From: Corbicula japonica
Lineage: Eukaryota > Mollusca > Bivalvia > Venerida > Cyrenidae
Direction of reading: 5' to 3'
NCBI GenBank assembly: GCA_038501625.1
Contig: JAZAYU010000012.1
Coordinates: 1,488,001-1,552,000, forward strand
DNA length: 64,000 bases
Shown here piece after piece: positions 61,621-64,000 of this stretch (position 1 is its first letter; each line of letters starts with the position of its first letter). The position numbers and the translations under genes were made by a program. Under the pieces are notes generated by a model. That model was not told the origin of the DNA. It ran no database searches and was given only the letters and a program-made list of their open reading frames with translations.

Positions 61621-64000
61621 GCAAATTTCAAAGATATCGGATTATTACAAAGACACGTTCACTTTTTCTCGCACTTTACGCTATTTAATAATTATCGTGT
61701 TGTTTCCCCCGTTTGGTACCTTGCCGACGGTCTAGAGCTCTGAAATTTCGGCCATAAGCTCACATAAAATATCTCTAGAAACCGTGCAAATTTCAAAGAT
61801 ATCGGATTATTACAAAGACACGTTCACTTTTTCTCGCACTTTACACTAATAATTATAGTGTTTTTTCTCCAGTTTGGTACCCTGGTGACGTTCTAGAGCT
61901 CTGAAATTTCGGCCATAAGCTCACCTTAAATATCTCTAGAAAGCGGGCAAATTTCATAGATATCGGATAATTACAAAGACACGTTCACTTTTTCTCGCAC
62001 TTTACGCTATTAAATAATTATAGTGTTTTTTCCCCCGTTTGGTACCTTGCCGACGGTCTAGATCTCTGAAATTTCGGTCATAAGCTCACCTCAAATATCC
62101 CTAGAAACCTTGCAAATTTCAAAGATATCGGATTAATACAAAGACACGTTCAATTTTTCTCGCATTCTACGCTATTTAATAATTATAGTGTTTTTTACCG
62201 CGTTTTGTACCTTACCGACGGTCTAGAGCTCTGAAATATCGGCCATAAGCTCACCTCAAATATCTCTAGAAACCGTGCGAATTTCAAAGAAATCGGATTA
62301 TTACAAAGACACGTTCACTTTTCCTCGCACTTTACGCTATTTAATAATTTAAGTTTTTTTGCCCCGTTTGGTACCTTGTCTACGGTCTAGAGCTCTGAAA
62401 TTTCGGCCATAAGGTCACCTTAAATATCTCAAGAAACCGTGCAAATTTCAAAGATATCGGATTATTACAAAAGACACGTTCACTTTTTCTCGCACATTAC
62501 GCTATTTAATAATTATGGTGTTTTTCCCACGCTTGGTACCTTGCCGACTGTCTAGAGCTCTGAAATTTCGGCAATAAGCTCACCTCAAATATCGCTAGAA
62601 ACCGTGCAAATTTCAAAGATATCGGATTATTACAAAGACACGTTCACTTTTTCTCGAACTTTAGACTATTTAATAATTATAGTTTTTTTTCACTCGTCTT
62701 GTACCTTGCCAATGGTCTAAAGTTCTGAAATTTCGGCCATAAGCTCACCACAAATATCTCTAGAAACCGTGCAAATTTCAAAGTTATCGGATTATTACAA
62801 AGACACGTTCACTTTTTCTCGCACTTTACGCTATTTAATACTTATAGTGTTTTTTCTGGTTTGGTACCTTGCCGACGGTCTAGAGCTCTGAAATTTCGGC
62901 AATAAGTTCACCTTAAATATCTCTAGAAACCGTGAAAATTTCAAAGATATCGGATTATAACAAAGACACGTTCACTTTTTCTCGCACTTTACGCTGTTGG
63001 ATAATTATATAGTTTTTTACCCCGTTTGGAACCTTGCCAACGGTCAAGAGCTCTGAAATTTCGGCCATAAGCTCAACTCAAATATCTCTAGAAACCGTGC
63101 AAATTTCAAAGCTATCGGATTATTACAAAGACACGTTAACTTTTTCTCGAACTTTACGCTATTAAATAATTAAAGAGTTTCTCCCCCCGTTTGGTACCTT
63201 GCCGACGGTCTAGAGCTCTGAAATTTCGGCGATAAGCTCACATAAAATATCTCTAGAAACCGTGCGAATTTCAAAGATATCGGATTATTACAAAGACACG
63301 TTCACTTTTTCTCGCACTTTACGTTATTTAATAATTATAGTGTTTTTCACCCGTTTGGTACCTTTCCGACGGTCTAGAGCTATGAAATTTCGGCCATAAG
63401 CTCACCTCAAATATCTCTAGAAACCGTGCGAATTTCAAAGATATAGGATTATTACAAGACACGTACACTTTTTCTCGCACATTACGCTATTTAATAATTA
63501 TACAGTTTTTTCCCCCGTTTGGTACCTTGCCGACGGTCTAGAGCTCTGAAATTTCGGCCATAAGCTCACCTCAAATATCTCTAGAAACCGTGCAAATTTC
63601 AAAGATATCGAATGATTACAAAGACACATTCAGTTTTCGTCGCACTATACGCTATTTAACAGTTATAGTGTTTTTCCCCGCTTGGTACCTTGCCGACTGT
63701 CTAGAGCTCTGAAATATCGGCCATAAGCTCACCCCTAATATCGCTAGAAACCGTGGAAATTTCAAAGATATCGAATGATTACAAAGACACGTTCACTTTT
63801 TCTCGCACTTTACGCTATTTAATAATTATAGTGTTTTTTCCCCCGTTTGGTACCTTACCGACGGTCTAGATCTCTGAAATTTCGGTCATAAGCTCACCTC
63901 AAATATCTCTAGAAACCTTGCAAATTTCAAAGATATCGGATTATTACAAAGACACGTTCAATTTTTCTCGCATTCTACGCTATTTAATAATTATAGTTTG

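Larger units (their letters stand above)
47599..64000 (+). repeat. Satellite array block 3 (about 165-bp monomer)
   Basis: The same satellite and orientation to the end of the window, about 99 monomers. Variants lacking the tttaataa segment (cactaataatt) cluster at 54.7-58.3 kb and recur at 61.8 kb. A deletion of about 75 bp joins gtctaga to attattaaaaag at 61,306-61,320, removing the middle of one monomer. No genes are seen. Confidence 0.98.

Noticed and set aside
1..64000. CRISPR-like regular repeats
   Set aside because: There are no unique spacers; the whole 165-bp unit is repeated. The sequence is eukaryotic.

Overview
The window is almost entirely one tandem satellite DNA array from an animal genome. 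A monomer of about 164-166 bp repeats head-to-tail on one strand through three blocks (1-18.6 kb, 22.1-42.9 kb and 47.6-64 kb). Dividing block lengths by the monomer gives roughly 340 monomers. Nearly every monomer carries the same landmarks in the same order: a KpnI-type GGTACC, TCTAGAGCTC, a second TCTAGA, GATATC, and a T/C-rich tract of variable length. Inside the blocks, diagnostic variants recur at exact multiples of the monomer. This shows higher-order repeats and recent block duplications of 2, 6, 7, 9-10, 18 and about 21 monomers.

Two non-satellite islands interrupt the array. Island 1 (about 18,618-22,088) holds the 3' end of a spliced gene on the + strand: four exons with GT-AG introns, a TAG stop and an AATAAA signal. 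The encoded C-terminal part looks like the tail of a Mutator-like transposase-derived protein followed by an intact DEDDh 3'-5' exonuclease domain. The 5' end is missing because the satellite runs directly into the middle of the first visible exon.

Island 2 (about 42,947-47,598, minus strand) is a nearly full-length Penelope-like retroelement (PLE) flanked by two direct pseudo-LTRs of about 455 bp. Its domain order is permuted: a Cys-rich region and GIY-YIG endonuclease come first, then a linker with a CxC-type motif, then the reverse transcriptase. This matches the published Naiad clade. Its reading frame is broken by two single-base homopolymer frameshifts. It also holds four in-frame stop codons, all TGA, and all where the family appears to have cysteine. 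The best explanation is a selenocysteine-encoding Naiad of the kind described from clams and spiders.

Taken together (introns, the transposase-exonuclease gene, the selenoprotein-type Naiad, the long AT-rich satellite), the host is most likely a bivalve mollusc; a spider or other invertebrate is not excluded. The array is probably heterochromatic, perhaps pericentromeric or subtelomeric, but nothing here proves its location. The short ORFs inside the satellite are by-products of a monomer length near a multiple of three and are not annotated as genes. No rRNA, tRNA, CRISPR or prokaryotic features are seen.
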